64,000 bases of DNA from Aphrophora alni. Lineage: Eukaryota; Arthropoda; Insecta; Hemiptera; Aphrophoridae. Positions 40,601 through 55,200 of the stretch are shown here, in pieces; position 1 is the stretch's first letter, and each line of letters opens with the position of its first letter. The stretch is taken from contig OY740773.1 of assembly GCA_963513935.1 (NCBI GenBank), forward strand, positions 102,657,291 through 102,721,290, read 5' to 3'. The notes beneath the pieces were generated by a model, which saw only the letters and a program-made list of their open reading frames with translations, did not search any database and had not been told where the DNA came from. The position numbers and the translations under genes were made by a program.

Positions 40601-43236
40601 AAACGGCAACACTGCATATTATTAATTTTCCTGTCATTATCTGTAATTTCTAGATTAGTCGTAGAGTACGAGCCATGAGGAGTAACGTGACACGACATCT
40701 GGTGGACACAAGCGGAAATAGGTAGTACCTTCTATCGCTAACAGATGGCGCTAATAGCACGTACAGAATAATCTCGTTGGTTCGAGAAAGTTCTGGTGTC
40801 TTCCACTCACTTCTAGATGGCAGTAATTGGAATATATAAGAAGGCTAGTAGCGCAACCACAAGTCAGTTCCTATGACACTGTTGTGAAATAAAATAGTGC
40901 GTACCTCCTTTAAAACGTGTTTGTGCGTGTTTAAGTTTAAGACATCTTTGTAACAGTATTTTGATTTGAATTGTTGCTTTTGTGTGTGATTTAGTAGTAT
41001 GGAAAAGAAGCGAAAAATTGATAGTGAATCAGAAAATTCAAAGATCAGTGGAACATTCAGTATTTCGTAATTGAGTCCAGTAACAAGGCGCTATGTTTGA
41101 TTTGCAATGAAAGCATAGCCGTTCTCAAGGAACATTAAACGTCATTATGAAACAAAACATTTTCAAAATTATACTCAAAATATACAGGAAGTTTGCGGAC
41201 AGAAAAATTCGAAACTATGAAGCGCGGATTGAAATCGCAGCAATCTTCATTTACAAAACTCAAAACTGAACAAGAGGCTGCAACTCGTGCCAGCTTTCGT
41301 GTGGCTCTTGAAATTGCAAAACGTGGAAAACCATTCACCGATGGAGAAATGATCAAAGAATGCATAATTGCAGTAGCCGAAGAAATGTGCCCTGAAAAGG
41401 TAAATTTATTAAAAACTGTCAGTATGTCAGCAAACACTGTGGCTCGAAGGGTAGAAAACATCGCTGAAAATATATCCTCTCAACTGTTCGACAAAAATGG
41501 ACATGTTGAGTGGTTTTCTTTGGCCTTGGATGAGTCAACGGATGTGTCAGATACTGCTCAGGTGTTGATTTATATTCGAGTAGTAGATAAAAGCTATGAA
41601 GTGCATGAAGAACTTCTTGATATGTATAGTATTCATGGCACAACTACTGGTACAGATATTTTTAAAGGAGTTGAAATGGCCATTAATCAAAAGAACCTTC
41701 GATGGAAAAACTTGAAATGTATTACAACTGATGGAGGCAAAAACATGAGTGGGAAAGATAAAGGAGTGGTCGCTCTTGTGTCAAAGGCTGTAGAAAATGA
41801 CGGTGGTTCAAAACCATTAGTCTTACATTGTATCATTCATCAACAGTCTTTGTGCAGAAAATGTTTGGATATGTCTGAAGTTCTGAAACCAGTCATATCA
41901 ACTGTTAATTTTATCAGATCTTTTGGGCTGAATCACCGATAATTTATTGAAGAGATTGGAGAAAATGACTTACCTTATCATACTGCCGTACGTTGGCTTA
42001 GTTGTGGGAAAGTCCTTCAGCGCTTTTTTGAACTTCGAGCAGTGATCGAAATTTTTTTGAATGAAAAGCATCGCCCTCTTACTGAATTACAAAACAACGC
42101 ATGGCTGTGGAAGTTAGCATTCTATGTTGATTCGACAAAACATGTGAACGAACTGAATTTGAGATTGCAAGGAGAAAACCAGCATCTTCCTGATTTATAC
42201 ACTAATATCAAATCATTCCGGAAGAAATTGATACTGTTTCAATCACAACTACGAAGTAAATGTTTTTCACATTTTAAAACATGTGAAATATTCAGCCACA
42301 CCACTGAGACTGAGTTTCCTATCGATTTTGCAATCGAAACTTTGAGTGCTTTGAAAATAAATTTTGATACTCGTTTCTCGGACTTTGATGCCATTGCGAA
42401 TCAAATTAAGATTTTTCAGAATCCTTTTGATACTGACATTGAAACCCTAGCCCCGGAACTTCAAATGGAAATGATTGATCTACAGTGCAGTGATATAATT
42501 AAGAACAAATATCAAAACTCATCTTTGTTGGAATTTTATAAGAGTCTTCCACTGACACAATTTGATAATTTGCATAAATTTGCTCGTGGGCTGTTTTCTG
42601 TTTTTGGTACTACTTATTTGTGTGAGAAGACCTTCTCCAAAATGAAGTACACAAAAAATGTTTACAGATCTAAATTAACTGATGAGCATCTTAAATCTCT
42701 TTTAATAATTGGTACAAGTAAAATTAGTCCACAACTACAAACTATTGTCAGTGGAAAATCTCAATTACATAAATCTCATTAGTATTTCATATGTCATTAT
42801 GCTTGTTATAAGTTATGTTTTTATTTAAAATGTATAAAATGTTAGTTTGATTCATTTCAATAATTTGTTAGTTATTATATACTGAAGTTAAATTTTCTGC
42901 ATATTATACATGTCTTTACTCATTACAATTCTGTGTTTCTTTATCCAACTTATCACAAAAACAATAACAATAAGCCTACAACAATGTTATGAGTAGTTAG
43001 CCCATGACCATATCAATGTAGATGTCATATTAATAATTATTCAACATAAAATTAGAATACTTCAGTAAACTAAATTTAATTTGCTATAAAAAATATGTTC
43101 TCTAAAAGGAGTTTTCAAGTATGCTAGCTCTCCGCGGGCCGGACAAAATCTGTCCGCGGGCCGGATGTGGCATTCGGGCCGTAGTTTGGAGACCCCTGGA
43201 TTAGGCTATTGGGGGTACAATAGGGCTACAGTATAA

Positions 43237-43282
<46 letters not shown>

Positions 43283-46200
43283 GTAACGGACTGGAAAAAG
43301 TCAGGAGTTACAAGCTAATTTGCTTAACAATACGGGTTCATTTGTATCGAAAGACCAAGCCAGCGACAGGTCTGTACTGGTAAGATGACTCCTCATCATC
43401 ATACGAGTTTTGCAGCTGGGAATAGTTAACAAAAGCCTGCAGAACAGAACTTGTTAAAGTATAATTATTATATACTAATTTTATTGCAAAATTAAAATGT
43501 TTTAAAAGAAAAGGATTAAGCAAGATGTAATTAGAAGAAATGCATTAAAAGAAATTCAATAGATCAAGTAAATAAAAAGTTATAAAGCGTTAAAGTAGAC
43601 AATGAAACATTATCTCTTGGAAAAGTTAAAATCTCAAAATTCTAAACATGTCATGTTATAGAGAATAAGAAACCAATAAGAAATAATAAAAAATAATAAA
43701 GTAAATCAAACGGGTAATTAGGTTAAAAAGGGTTAAAAATTCATTCTTAAGGGTTTTTTCTTAAATAACAAAAGAAGGGAGAAAAACTTTTAAAAAACTA
43801 ATAATATAATAGTCTTAAGAATAAAGAGGGTTACAAATAATATAAGTATGAATTTCATAAATTTTAAATCATAGAAGTTATAGACAAAATAGAATCAGAT
43901 TATCAAATAATAAAAGGGGAAACAACAAACTAAGTTCAAATATATGATAAATAATATATGTTTTTGTACGATGACCAGATGTTATATGTATTATGTAAAA
44001 AAGGGGGGATTGCAATCGTCTTAAAGTAAAGTGAAACAAAAGGACAACTTTAAAGACTAATAATTCCACAACTATAGGACTTGGGAAAACAGTGAAACTT
44101 TTGAGAATGGCTGAATAGCTAAAACGCCTATCGTTAAACGATGAAAGAAGAATATTGAAGATGGTAAGTCACATTAATCACAGATTTTTAGAAATTATAT
44201 CTTTCATACCAACCAAATGAACAATTTTGTTTACCGATTACTTACAAACCGACATTTTTTGGACAGATTGGGACCAATACATTATGTTTGAGTTCTTAGA
44301 TGCTACACTTGTCAAAATCGTTAAAATCTATTTTTATAGAATTATATTTTTGGGTTTTATAGCAGCTACCCCCAAATTTTGAGTTATAAAAAAATATGAA
44401 AAACCCTCTTGAGACATGGCCAAAATATGCCCACATACCAAATTTGATTAAAATTTGTCTACATGTATGGACTATGAAACAATGTGTAAGAAAGTAACAA
44501 GAATAAACTTTAATATACAATCAAGCTTTCACTATTTTAAATACAACTTCTGTAATAACTTAAATCAATGAAAACAGCTTATCACGAATTAAACAAGACT
44601 GAATAAGCTGAACTGATATACCCACTGAATTTAGTAGAAAGTTGAACTAAGAGTAGAAGGTATTTATAGGAAGAAAGCAAATGTTCATTCATCGACTTTC
44701 TATTATGGAATAAAATCTTATACTCTATGCTTCAGTTGTTTATACAGTCACTTGTCATCATAATAACCAAATTTAGAACTATGTTACTGTCACAGTGTGT
44801 GATATCTATTTCTCCAAGACTACTTAATAAAGCAACATTATATTCTAATCCATTTTTATGGTGCTCTTGGATTATCAGCCAGGCTTGGAAAGGCCTGCAT
44901 ATCTCAAGACTCTTTTTTTCTTAACTGTCACATTTAATGTTCTCTTTTGTTAAAAGAGTTTATTACTAAACTTTTTTTTTAAACTTCAGCATATGTATAA
45001 GCTTAAACATAGTTAACAAAAGTGAACAGTGACATATTAAATCTTAAACAAATGGTAACATGTCATCTACCACATCCAATAAAAACAATTCTTGTTGCAA
45101 AGTGTATATAGATAACTTAAAAACTAAAAATATATAGCAAGGTCACCTCAAAAACAATACAAGTGTTTTGGCATACTTATTTACAACATTAATCTTCACA
45201 TTTCACAAAACTTTCACTAAAATCAGTACAGCCAATTTTGAGAAATTAGATATTTTATAACAGATCCAAGATGTAGGACAAAGGTGTAGGTGCTAGGGTA
45301 CTTTGGAATTGCCACATCCACCTTCCATGCTTTATTTGCTTCTACAAGGTTTATGGGGAATTAAAAAAAAAATTTAATGTCTACAAATTTCAAAAAGGAA
45401 GAATATAAATCCTAGCATTTTGGTAAACAAAGAACAATCAAAATTCTATATTTATACACTAAATAAAAATATCTAAAATATATGATTACAAAATTTAAAT
45501 TTGTATTATATAACTTATTTTAAAAATATATAAATTAGAATAAAAAATTTTAATTAACAATTTGTATTAGTTTATGTGTTAATTATCCAATATTGATTTG
45601 GGGAAGATTTGTAACTTTTTAATAGAGAAAAGTTGAAAAAAATTACCATTATATGCAAAGCAGTTCGATTGTTAAAATTGAGTACGTTGATATCACAGTT
45701 ACGATCCAGAAGTTGCTCGATAACTTCCCTTGAACATGACCAATGAAGTGGTGTGCCACCAAACTTCATATCCTAGCAACATTTCAACATTATTAAACTA
45801 TACATTTATTTCTAATCCTGATGTAACTAATAAGAAAAATATTAAATAACATATATTTTATTTCATTAACTCTCTTTAACTGCTCATAGAATCACTAGAG
45901 CACTGTGGTGAATAATAAAATAAAGGAAAGGATTAACCCCAAACCACAAAAAAAAAACACTAACAACACAAAAACTGTATAGTTATGTTTATTCTACCTT
46001 ATGTACATTTCAGTAACATAGTTACCACCCTCAGAGGTTGAGTATTAAACAAACACTGAGTGTTTCCACATCAGGTAGAATAACTATACAGTTTTTGTGT
46101 TGTTAGTGTTTTTTGTTGTGGTTTTGGGGTTAATCTTTTCCTTTATACTTAAACTAAATGAATGGTTAATTTGTGAAATGTGGTGATTATGGTTGATTGG

Positions 46201-49200
46201 TGCAATAATTGATTAATAGTCAAGTATAATAATAATAATATAAAAACAAAAAGGATTGTAATTTGTAATATCTAAGTGCTGACGAGTGTACCATGTCTGC
46301 AAATGGAATATGTGTTTCATTGGTGAGTGAACTTATCCATCGATTGATTTAAATTTTCAAAAGGACACCCATATTGATTGTATTGATCTAATAATCACCA
46401 CATTTTACAAATTAACCATTCATTTAGTTTAAGTATAAAGGAAAAGATTAACCCCAAAACCACAACAAAAAACACTAAGTATAGTTATGTTTATTCTACT
46501 TGATGTAGAAACACTCAGTGTTTGTTTAATACTCAACCTCTGAGGATGGTAACTATGTTTCTGAAATGTACATCAGGTAGAATAAACATAACTATACAGT
46601 TTTTGTGTTGTTAGTGTTTTTTTGTTGTGGTTTTTTGGTTAATCTTTTCCTTTATCTTTAACTGCTAATATGAAAAAAAAAAAGGGGGGGGGAAGTCTAA
46701 TTTTCTGTGCTGATTTAGGAAACCATTGGTAATTAAATATTATCTTTGTGTTCCTTAATTATGTATATCTATTAATTTGTAATTTTAAAATTACATTTTT
46801 TAATATAAACTGAGGTCTAACAGTATTTATAATAACCATATATTTTGGTATTGTTTGATTATATACAAGCCAGGTACATAAATTTTAACTCAGAAGTAAA
46901 TATTATTGAATAAGGTTCAATAAAATCAGACCATATTAAACACAACAATAGATTTGTAAGACCATTCCATATTCAGACAGTCTTACTTGGGAAATATAAT
47001 TACGGGGTTGAACAGAAAAAACAAACTATTTTTTCATCAATCTTTCAAGGTCGTTTTTGCTGACTACTAAGAGTGAATAGGTGAAGCCCTAGAAGTAGAA
47101 GAGAGTCCCCACGTATGATATACGGATGGTTCCAAATAATGAATAGTGGAGTTGGGGCTGGAGTCTATGGACCAAGACATAGATTATCTATGACACTCGA
47201 CTCCTCCCATAATATTCTACAAACTAAGGTTATAGCTCCTCTGTGCTGGAAATGTTAGAAAGAGATTACAAAGGCATTAAAATTCGTATACTCTCAACCA
47301 AGCCACTTAAAGCACTGGAATTATTCACCTTTACAAGTTAGTGGGGATTATAACGTGGTAAAAGAAATGGCTAAGAGAAATATGTCACTGTAAAATGGGT
47401 CCCTGGTGATCTAGGCAAGGAGACCAATGAGTGGTAGAACTGGTGCTCAAAGTCCTCTCCAAGGTCAAAAATCATTCTGTTAAAAGCTCAAGAAGCACTT
47501 TAGGAATGTCGTTTGAGACCTGAACAGAGAGATGCAGGTCCATCGATTGGGAAGAAATTACTGAGCTTATCTGATTTTCCAAATCAAAAACAACAAAATA
47601 TTTATCAATGGGTACAAAGGATGTATGACTGTTAATAGGTTGGTTGACTGGTCACTGCAAAGATAGATCTCCCCAAAAAAATGGGTTTGGTAAAACAGGA
47701 TTTGTGAGAGTGTAATTTGACTCACCAACGTGTGGCATTATTTTTACAAATTTCATAAGAAAAGAGTTAGTGTAATTTTGGCAATCAATACATTTTGTTT
47801 GGATCCTTAAAGGCTAAACTAGAGAAATATTGATCAAAATCATTAAAACTAATTTAAAGAAAAAAGTAATTTTGTATTTTATCTTATGTCAGCTACTCTC
47901 AATTTTCTGTTATAAAAAAATGAAACGAACGTCCCTAGGTAAGGTCAAAAATCAGTCCACACATTTGGGCACTGCACATATCACAAAGAGACATCTTTTC
48001 AAAAACCACTTTTATATATTATAGACTCAGGGGACCTCAAACAGGATATACCTGCAAAACATTTGACATCCATTTCTTTACCAATCACATGACTTTCTCT
48101 ATGCTATGTAAATGTGAGAAAATAAAACACTTGCATTTACCTTTGCATGAAGTTTCTTTTGGTTGTCTGCCATAAAGTCTCCAACATATCCTGATGGAAT
48201 ATTTGTCTTTGGAAGAACTGTGGTCGACGGAGCTTCGGAATTTCTGCTAGCAGACATATTGACATCTGCACCATTCGAAAGCAATGTTTGTACACAATCA
48301 GGTTTATCTGCAAGACAGGCCAGATGAAGTGGAGTATAACCCTCATTGTTACGGTGGTTTAAACTTTTTGGTATCTCAGTTGGATGTACGAGAGCCTAGA
48401 CAAATACAATAGTTTCATAAGACTACCTACTCTTTTATCAAGGATTATAATTTATTAAGGTCAAATGAGAAATTGTATGTATTTAGTAATCTAAAATATA
48501 ATAACAACTTGATACAGTATATATACAAAGTGTATATAGAGATATAGTATAGACAAAGTGGGGGAGGGGGGGAAGTTGGGACTACTGAATAATTCAAATA
48601 GGCTATGTTTTAGAAAAAAAAAAGTTTTTCTCAAAAGTTTAAATAATTGACCTTGATGTAGAATTTCAAAGTTAATTTAAAAATTTCAAATGAAACCCAC
48701 AATTTACCCACAATGTAGAAAATTTCACATTAAAACTAAGGGAGTCAAAACATTTCAAGGTCAACTCCGATCGTGTCAATATTCGAATTTACCTTGGGAT
48801 CCAGATCAGCACTTGATCATACTATATTTTGCTTACAAGGTCTTATTTAAAAATTTCCACCTTTACCTTTAAAAATGTTGAGTTTACCATGAAAATGACC
48901 ACATACCAATACATGTTTCAACATGAAATTTTCTGCTGTATCAATTCATATAATAAAAATAAAACTTTCCATTTGAAATTTTCAGTTGACCTTAAAATAT
49001 CGCCAAGGTTACCATCAGATAACTCGGCTTAAATCCAAAATTTTATTGAAAACTTTTCCATCTAAATTTTATTTTATTATACAGTTTCAAGGTTTAAAAG
49101 AAAAATTTGACTCCTGACCCCACCTTGACCTCAAGTTTTAACATTACATTTTACATTCTATCTATTCCAATTTGAAAAATAAGGTAGTTTTATTTGAAAT

Positions 49201-52200
49201 TTTCAGGTTGGCCTTAAAATTTGACATCAAATTCAAGGTCACTACCAGATACCTCTTTTTAAATCCTGAGAATGTATTGTACAATGCTTATAAAATATAT
49301 ATTGGGTACCCTAAGAAATGTTTCAGGCCCTACGAAGTTGGCCAATCGGTTTCTTTGTTTCCAAAATTCTGCATCCACAATGTAATATTGTTTTTTTTTT
49401 GTCAGCTGATTGAGGTTTCACAAACATTTCCAGACCAGCTAACTCAGAAGTTTGAGAGCTGTCTAACATAACATTGACATTTGAACCTAGAGATCCTTAT
49501 TAAGATTTTCCATGCATCTCGACTTGGAAGGTAGATAGAGTTTTACAAAAGAAAATACTACACTAATATTACATTATCTAAGTAACGCTAATGGTATCAT
49601 AACTACAATTAAGATATGTTACATAATAAAAGTAAAAGATATTATTGATTACCAGAATTATATCTCTGTTAGTACTCGCTGCAAAGTGATAAACTGTGTT
49701 TCCTTCTTGATCTATATGTTCAATTGAAGCTCCACTTGCTACTAAACTCTTTATAACAGGTAAATTTGTATACTTGATAGCTAACTGCAGTGGTGATAAA
49801 CCAGTATGTGGATCTGTTGTGTTGATATGACTAATTCAAAAACATAATTAGGTAAATACAGGGGTGTTTAATAAAGAAAATTGGAATTTCAAAAGAAATT
49901 TTATTAATATAAAATACAATTTAAATTAATAGATATTTTGAGAAATTGTATCTTTATAATTTTAAGACAAGAATTTGAAATTTATATATTAATGGTTTAC
50001 ACTCCTGTGTATCATGTTGGGCCTGGAAGTTATGACGACGCTTCAGCCAGAAAGCAGTGTGAAATTTGGTTCATTGAAAATAAATTGGTTGTTAAAGGTA
50101 AAATTTTCTAAAAGAATATGACAATAAATAACAACTGAAGGTGTGTGTTATAAAATACTACAATTATAAATAATATAAATGAAAGGATAAAACCTCGTCT
50201 CACAAAAATAAAATTGTAAATTATCATATTTCATAACATAGAATCATTCATATCATACATCATAATTTGTAAATATTGTGACATGTAATAAAAGGAAAGT
50301 GAATAATAGCAGCAAAAAACTAATAAGTTGTAAATGGAAGAAGGAAAAGAAGAAGGCTGGTTTGGGTGTTGAAAACAAGAAGGCATAACAACAAGAGGAA
50401 TTAAAAAGTATTGAATGGAGGACTGTGCTTTAAAAAATTTGGATCCAATAATCAAATATAATAAGAAAAGGATAAAAAGTCTTGAATTGAACTACCTAAG
50501 AAATGATAAGTATACTGCATCTACAAATAAAATAATGTACCTCATTTGGTGAGTGACAACAAATCAATCAACATACATCAAACCACAATTATCAGCCTAG
50601 GGTCTATTTTAACTTCAAATGTTTTGAATTTGAATAACTTAAAAAAAAGTCAAAATTGAAGAAACAATACTGCATTTATCCATAGACAAAAAGACTAAAT
50701 TTTGAATCATCTCATAATCACCACATTTACAAATTAATTGTATATTGATTGTACAATATATTAATTGTATTAGTTGTAAAAGTCTCTCATTATTTTTTGT
50801 AATATGAAGACTTGGACTAACAACATAAAATAAACATTTATTTTGGTATAAATTTTGTTTATGATTTCCAAAAGGAAAAGAAAGGTCTAGCAAAATAGAA
50901 TGGTTTTAATAATTGTAAATGAATAATATTATTAATAAATTCAAATATTATTGCACAAATCAAATTTCCTTGTTTCATCCATATTGATTATCCATTTATT
51001 TATATTATAAGTGAGACTATTCAACAATGGCTCAAACATTTTAAGGGTACAGGAAGTGCTTTTTTCTTGATGTTTAGAGAAGGAAAACCTCTCGGCCATC
51101 ACCACCTTATAAAAAATGGAAGAAAAGAACATGGAAAAAAAAGAAGAAAAAAACAACTAGCCCCCGAATACTCCAACTATACTCTAATTACGCCAGATAG
51201 TAATAGAACACGAGTGGTCAAGAGAGACCTTATAGGAAAGATGATAGAGGATCTAACCCAAGGATAAATGAAACAGAGTGTAGATCCAGCTACTATCCCT
51301 CAGGAAGTGTTTTAAAAGGATAATTCACCATCACTTTATATAGTACAATTTTTTTACTGTGGGATGTAGATGGTGTACCGATGTTGATTACCATTTTATT
51401 ATAGAAAATGAGAAAATTCCCAGTCCAAATAATATCAAATAATATATTCAATGACGGTATTGGATAACGTAGCTTATTTTTCTTTTTTCAACATATGTCT
51501 TTAAAAGGAGAAAATTGTAATGTTACCTTTTCAAAACAAACTTACAAACATAACAATATTAATGTTAATAAGAGTAGTCTGTGTTTGCCAGTACCATCCG
51601 GGATTCTTGAACACCAAGCCTAAGGCTCATAACTTTTCCTCGAAATTGTAGCCTATTTCTTGGAATTGACCTTGAGGAAACCCCCTTTTACAAAAATCAC
51701 ACGTTATTGTTTATGTTTTGATATCGGAAAAACCCCTTTGTTGACAGTTTCACATATTCTTTGTATACATTTGAAATATCAAAATGCATGTGGCGTCAAA
51801 TAAACGCCTTAAGCATGCAGTAATCTATTCATATTACCACGTATTTATTAGTTCAATTTCCCTCATATCTGTCTGTCTGTCCGGGTAGAATTTTGCATTC
51901 GAGTTTAAATTAACTTCCCGATAAGCTAGAGACCTGAAATTTTGAACATAGGTCAGAATTGGATGACAATACAATATTCAGTTGGTTTCTTGTCTCTACA
52001 TTTGTTTAGACAATAGTTAAAACACCCAATGAATATGCCATGACGGAGATGGGAAGAATGCGTCAAATATGACCTTCACCACCAAGTTTATGATACATTT
52101 ACATTTTGTAATGGAGAAGGATCTGACATTGTATTGTTCTAATTCATGTACATGAAAAAAATAAAATTCATTTTGTTTACTTCTTTAGTTTGATTTTCTG

Positions 52201-55200
52201 AGTTACAAGACTAATAGAACTATTATAGGTAATAAGAGGTAATATTTTGAATTTCAGATATTTGCAGCTAAACAGGATGTGAAATGCATTGTGAATTTCC
52301 TATATATGTCCCTGTCAGAGTCTCATCAATATATACAGAACCGATTGAAATCTTTCACCCGGACATAAGACTAAAATACAGAAAATAATAAATCAAATAA
52401 ATTTTTTTTTTAAAAATACCATGTTTTTAAAATGGACTAAAAAGTATAAAATAATTTTTCATGACCTTTCTAAAATTTTGAGGGAGGATTGTTAGTGGCT
52501 AGGAATATATTTGGAATACTTGGAGAGAAAAACGTGGGGCGCAGCCAGTAAATAATACAAGTAGACAATCCGGATGAATTCACAGCTAATTTCAGTGAAT
52601 CGGAAATGAGATTCACTGTAATTTAATTTATTTACTACATAGATTATTTACCTCCTTAACTATCATAGATTGCCTGCGCCCCACATTTTTCTGAATTAAA
52701 AACGTGGTATGTTAAAAACTTTTTTTTTATTTGATACCGGGAATTCCCCTTCATCGGAGTCAACTTTTCTTTTTTTGAAACCACAAAAGCACATGGTAAT
52801 GTTTATATTTTTAGGTAAACCCCTTCATGAGGCCCATTTCATCTCTATTTTCATGTCCAGCACATCTTTATAGCGTTTAGGAATCCTTAAAGTTTATCTA
52901 TTTGATTAAAACAATGATGAGATCAGAACCAATATTAAAATAAAAATCAAGTACATTTTAGGAGTGATTTAGTAACTATAGAAAGATCAAAACAGGATAT
53001 CAAGTATCCCTCCTTTATCAACTTTTTTTATGATTTCACAAAAAAAAAAATTTGAAAGATATTTAAAACTTGTTTCATTTGAACTATAAACGTGTTCTAA
53101 GCTTAAATAATATTAATTTTGAAGCAAGTACTTAACGGTAAGTCAAGGTTTTTTACCAAATATTTCTAAATCACAATCCCTCCCCTGCAATTTGGCATAT
53201 TTATTTACGATATTAATTTTCACATTTCCCAAAAATTTCAGTGAAATCGGTAGAATTAATTTTGAGAAATTCGGTATTTTATTACAGCTCCATTGATGAT
53301 TTTTTAGTTTTTTTACTGATAACACCCAAACCGGCCTATAAAGGCTACATTTTAGAAAAATTGTAAGAACAAATTTTAATAAATCAATATTTTTAGTTAT
53401 AAAAAATTGGGGGGGGGGGGAAACACCTTTGAGTTGTGTTTTATTGTTATTGGGTTAAGGTTTTATGTAACCTGTTGACAATTTCTACACCTTTATAATA
53501 GGTACACGGAATAATAAATAAATAAATCAATTATCACAAATAAACTGTTAACTCCAGCATTAACTGGTTAAACTATAGGCCTACTCACCTTAGAACTAAG
53601 TCATTTAACAAACAGTCTGTTAGATTTAAACAAACAACCAGATGTGTAATACTCCAAGCCGGATTCTCTTGTATTAGGTCACACACTTTTTGCAAGCCAC
53701 TCAGTGTACAAATCTTTAACAATAAAACCAAATAGTTTGTATACAAACAACTTTAGGCTATACAAAGTAAACCAGAGACCACACGATTTTGTAAACTTTA
53801 TTACACTTTAATTAATTTAAAATGTTATTTGCAACTACAACTATTATATAGAAATTGAAGGTCAATTTTATACAATAAAGTACTTTACCTTATATACTTC
53901 ATGTGACCTCTTTTCTTGTTTATAGAAATGACACGTTTCGGGACTTCTATCACATCATCAAATAAACTCAGATTCACTCTCTGAGTTTGTCAATACATTA
54001 AAATAAATAACATACACACTAGAACACAACTTATTTATGGAACACAGTAACTTTATAGGCGTTTTTATGTATTGAAGACTTCAGATAAGTGATTTTGAAT
54101 TTATTTTGATTTTGATGATGGTTCGAACTAAAAAATCTTGTTGGTGTTTGTTGTGTTGTGAAAAAATTCTGCCTTTCCTTTAATTTATGAAGTAGGCCTA
54201 TTTACAACCTACTGTTGTATTTATATTAAGAAATCATGAATTTAAACATAACATGAGTATAACTGACTATATTTTCTAGAAATGAAAAACTTTAGAAAGT
54301 GAATGCCAAATACCTATCTTGAAGGTGAAAATAGTTAATAGGTATAGCAAATTTTATCAACATAAACAAAAAACTTACTTTTTGCATTTCTGAGAACCCC
54401 CAATTATTTTCATGAGAGAAACAATAAGTATATAGGAAAGGAAATAAGTTGTTATATAACAGGCCTCTTCCTCCTTATAATTTATTTGTAATTTTTAAAA
54501 ATGATCTATCATGAAAAATGTTTATATATTTAAACAGAGCTTAAGCTTGTTCTCTTGTATCATAAAATCTTACAGAATGTAAACTGAAATTGAAATAAGA
54601 GTTTTTAATGAAGGCAATCAAGTTTTGTTTCGCAATTATTCTTAAGACATAATTTTCTTTTACATGAATTCGACACACCGATTTGGGTTATTAAATTTTA
54701 CCAAAATCTAAACAAAATCAGTACTGATTTTGAGAAATTATTCATTCTGTAACAGCTCCACGAATCAACATTTCTGAGGAGAAAGAAACCAATGACTTCT
54801 AAAAGTCTTTGAGACTATATTTTAATAAAATTGTTTAAAGATATGGCAAAAATATCAAATTATATATATTAGATATAAAAAGACATACCAAATTATATTA
54901 AAATATACCCACTCATTTCAAATGTAAAACGTATATATTTTTTTGAGCTTAACAGCTATCAAAACGTATATACCCAAGAAAAACTCAACATTAATTTTTT
55001 ATAATAAAGTATTACCTTAATTTTCCATCAGTGAACTTCTTTTTTCTTTTTTCTTTACTCTTGACGCGTTTCGAGATTTTTATCCCATCATCAGAAATTC
55101 CCTCTATGGATGGAGGTCGTCAAAACGTTAAATACATACATGTGTGTATTTAACGTTTTGATGACCTCCATCCATAGAGGGAATTTCTGATGATGGGATA

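Larger units (their letters stand above)
45921..46654. repeat. 734-bp composite inverted repeat carrying two opposed hammerhead-like motifs
   Basis: The left arm 45921 to about 46190 pairs with the right arm from about 46388 to 46654 (shared words AAAGATTAACCCCAAAACC, ACTATACAGTTTTTGTGTTG and TTAACCATTCATTTAGTTT). Each arm is itself a smaller inverted repeat. A hammerhead-like motif sits in each outer half, pointing outward. Intron 5. Confidence 0.85.
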
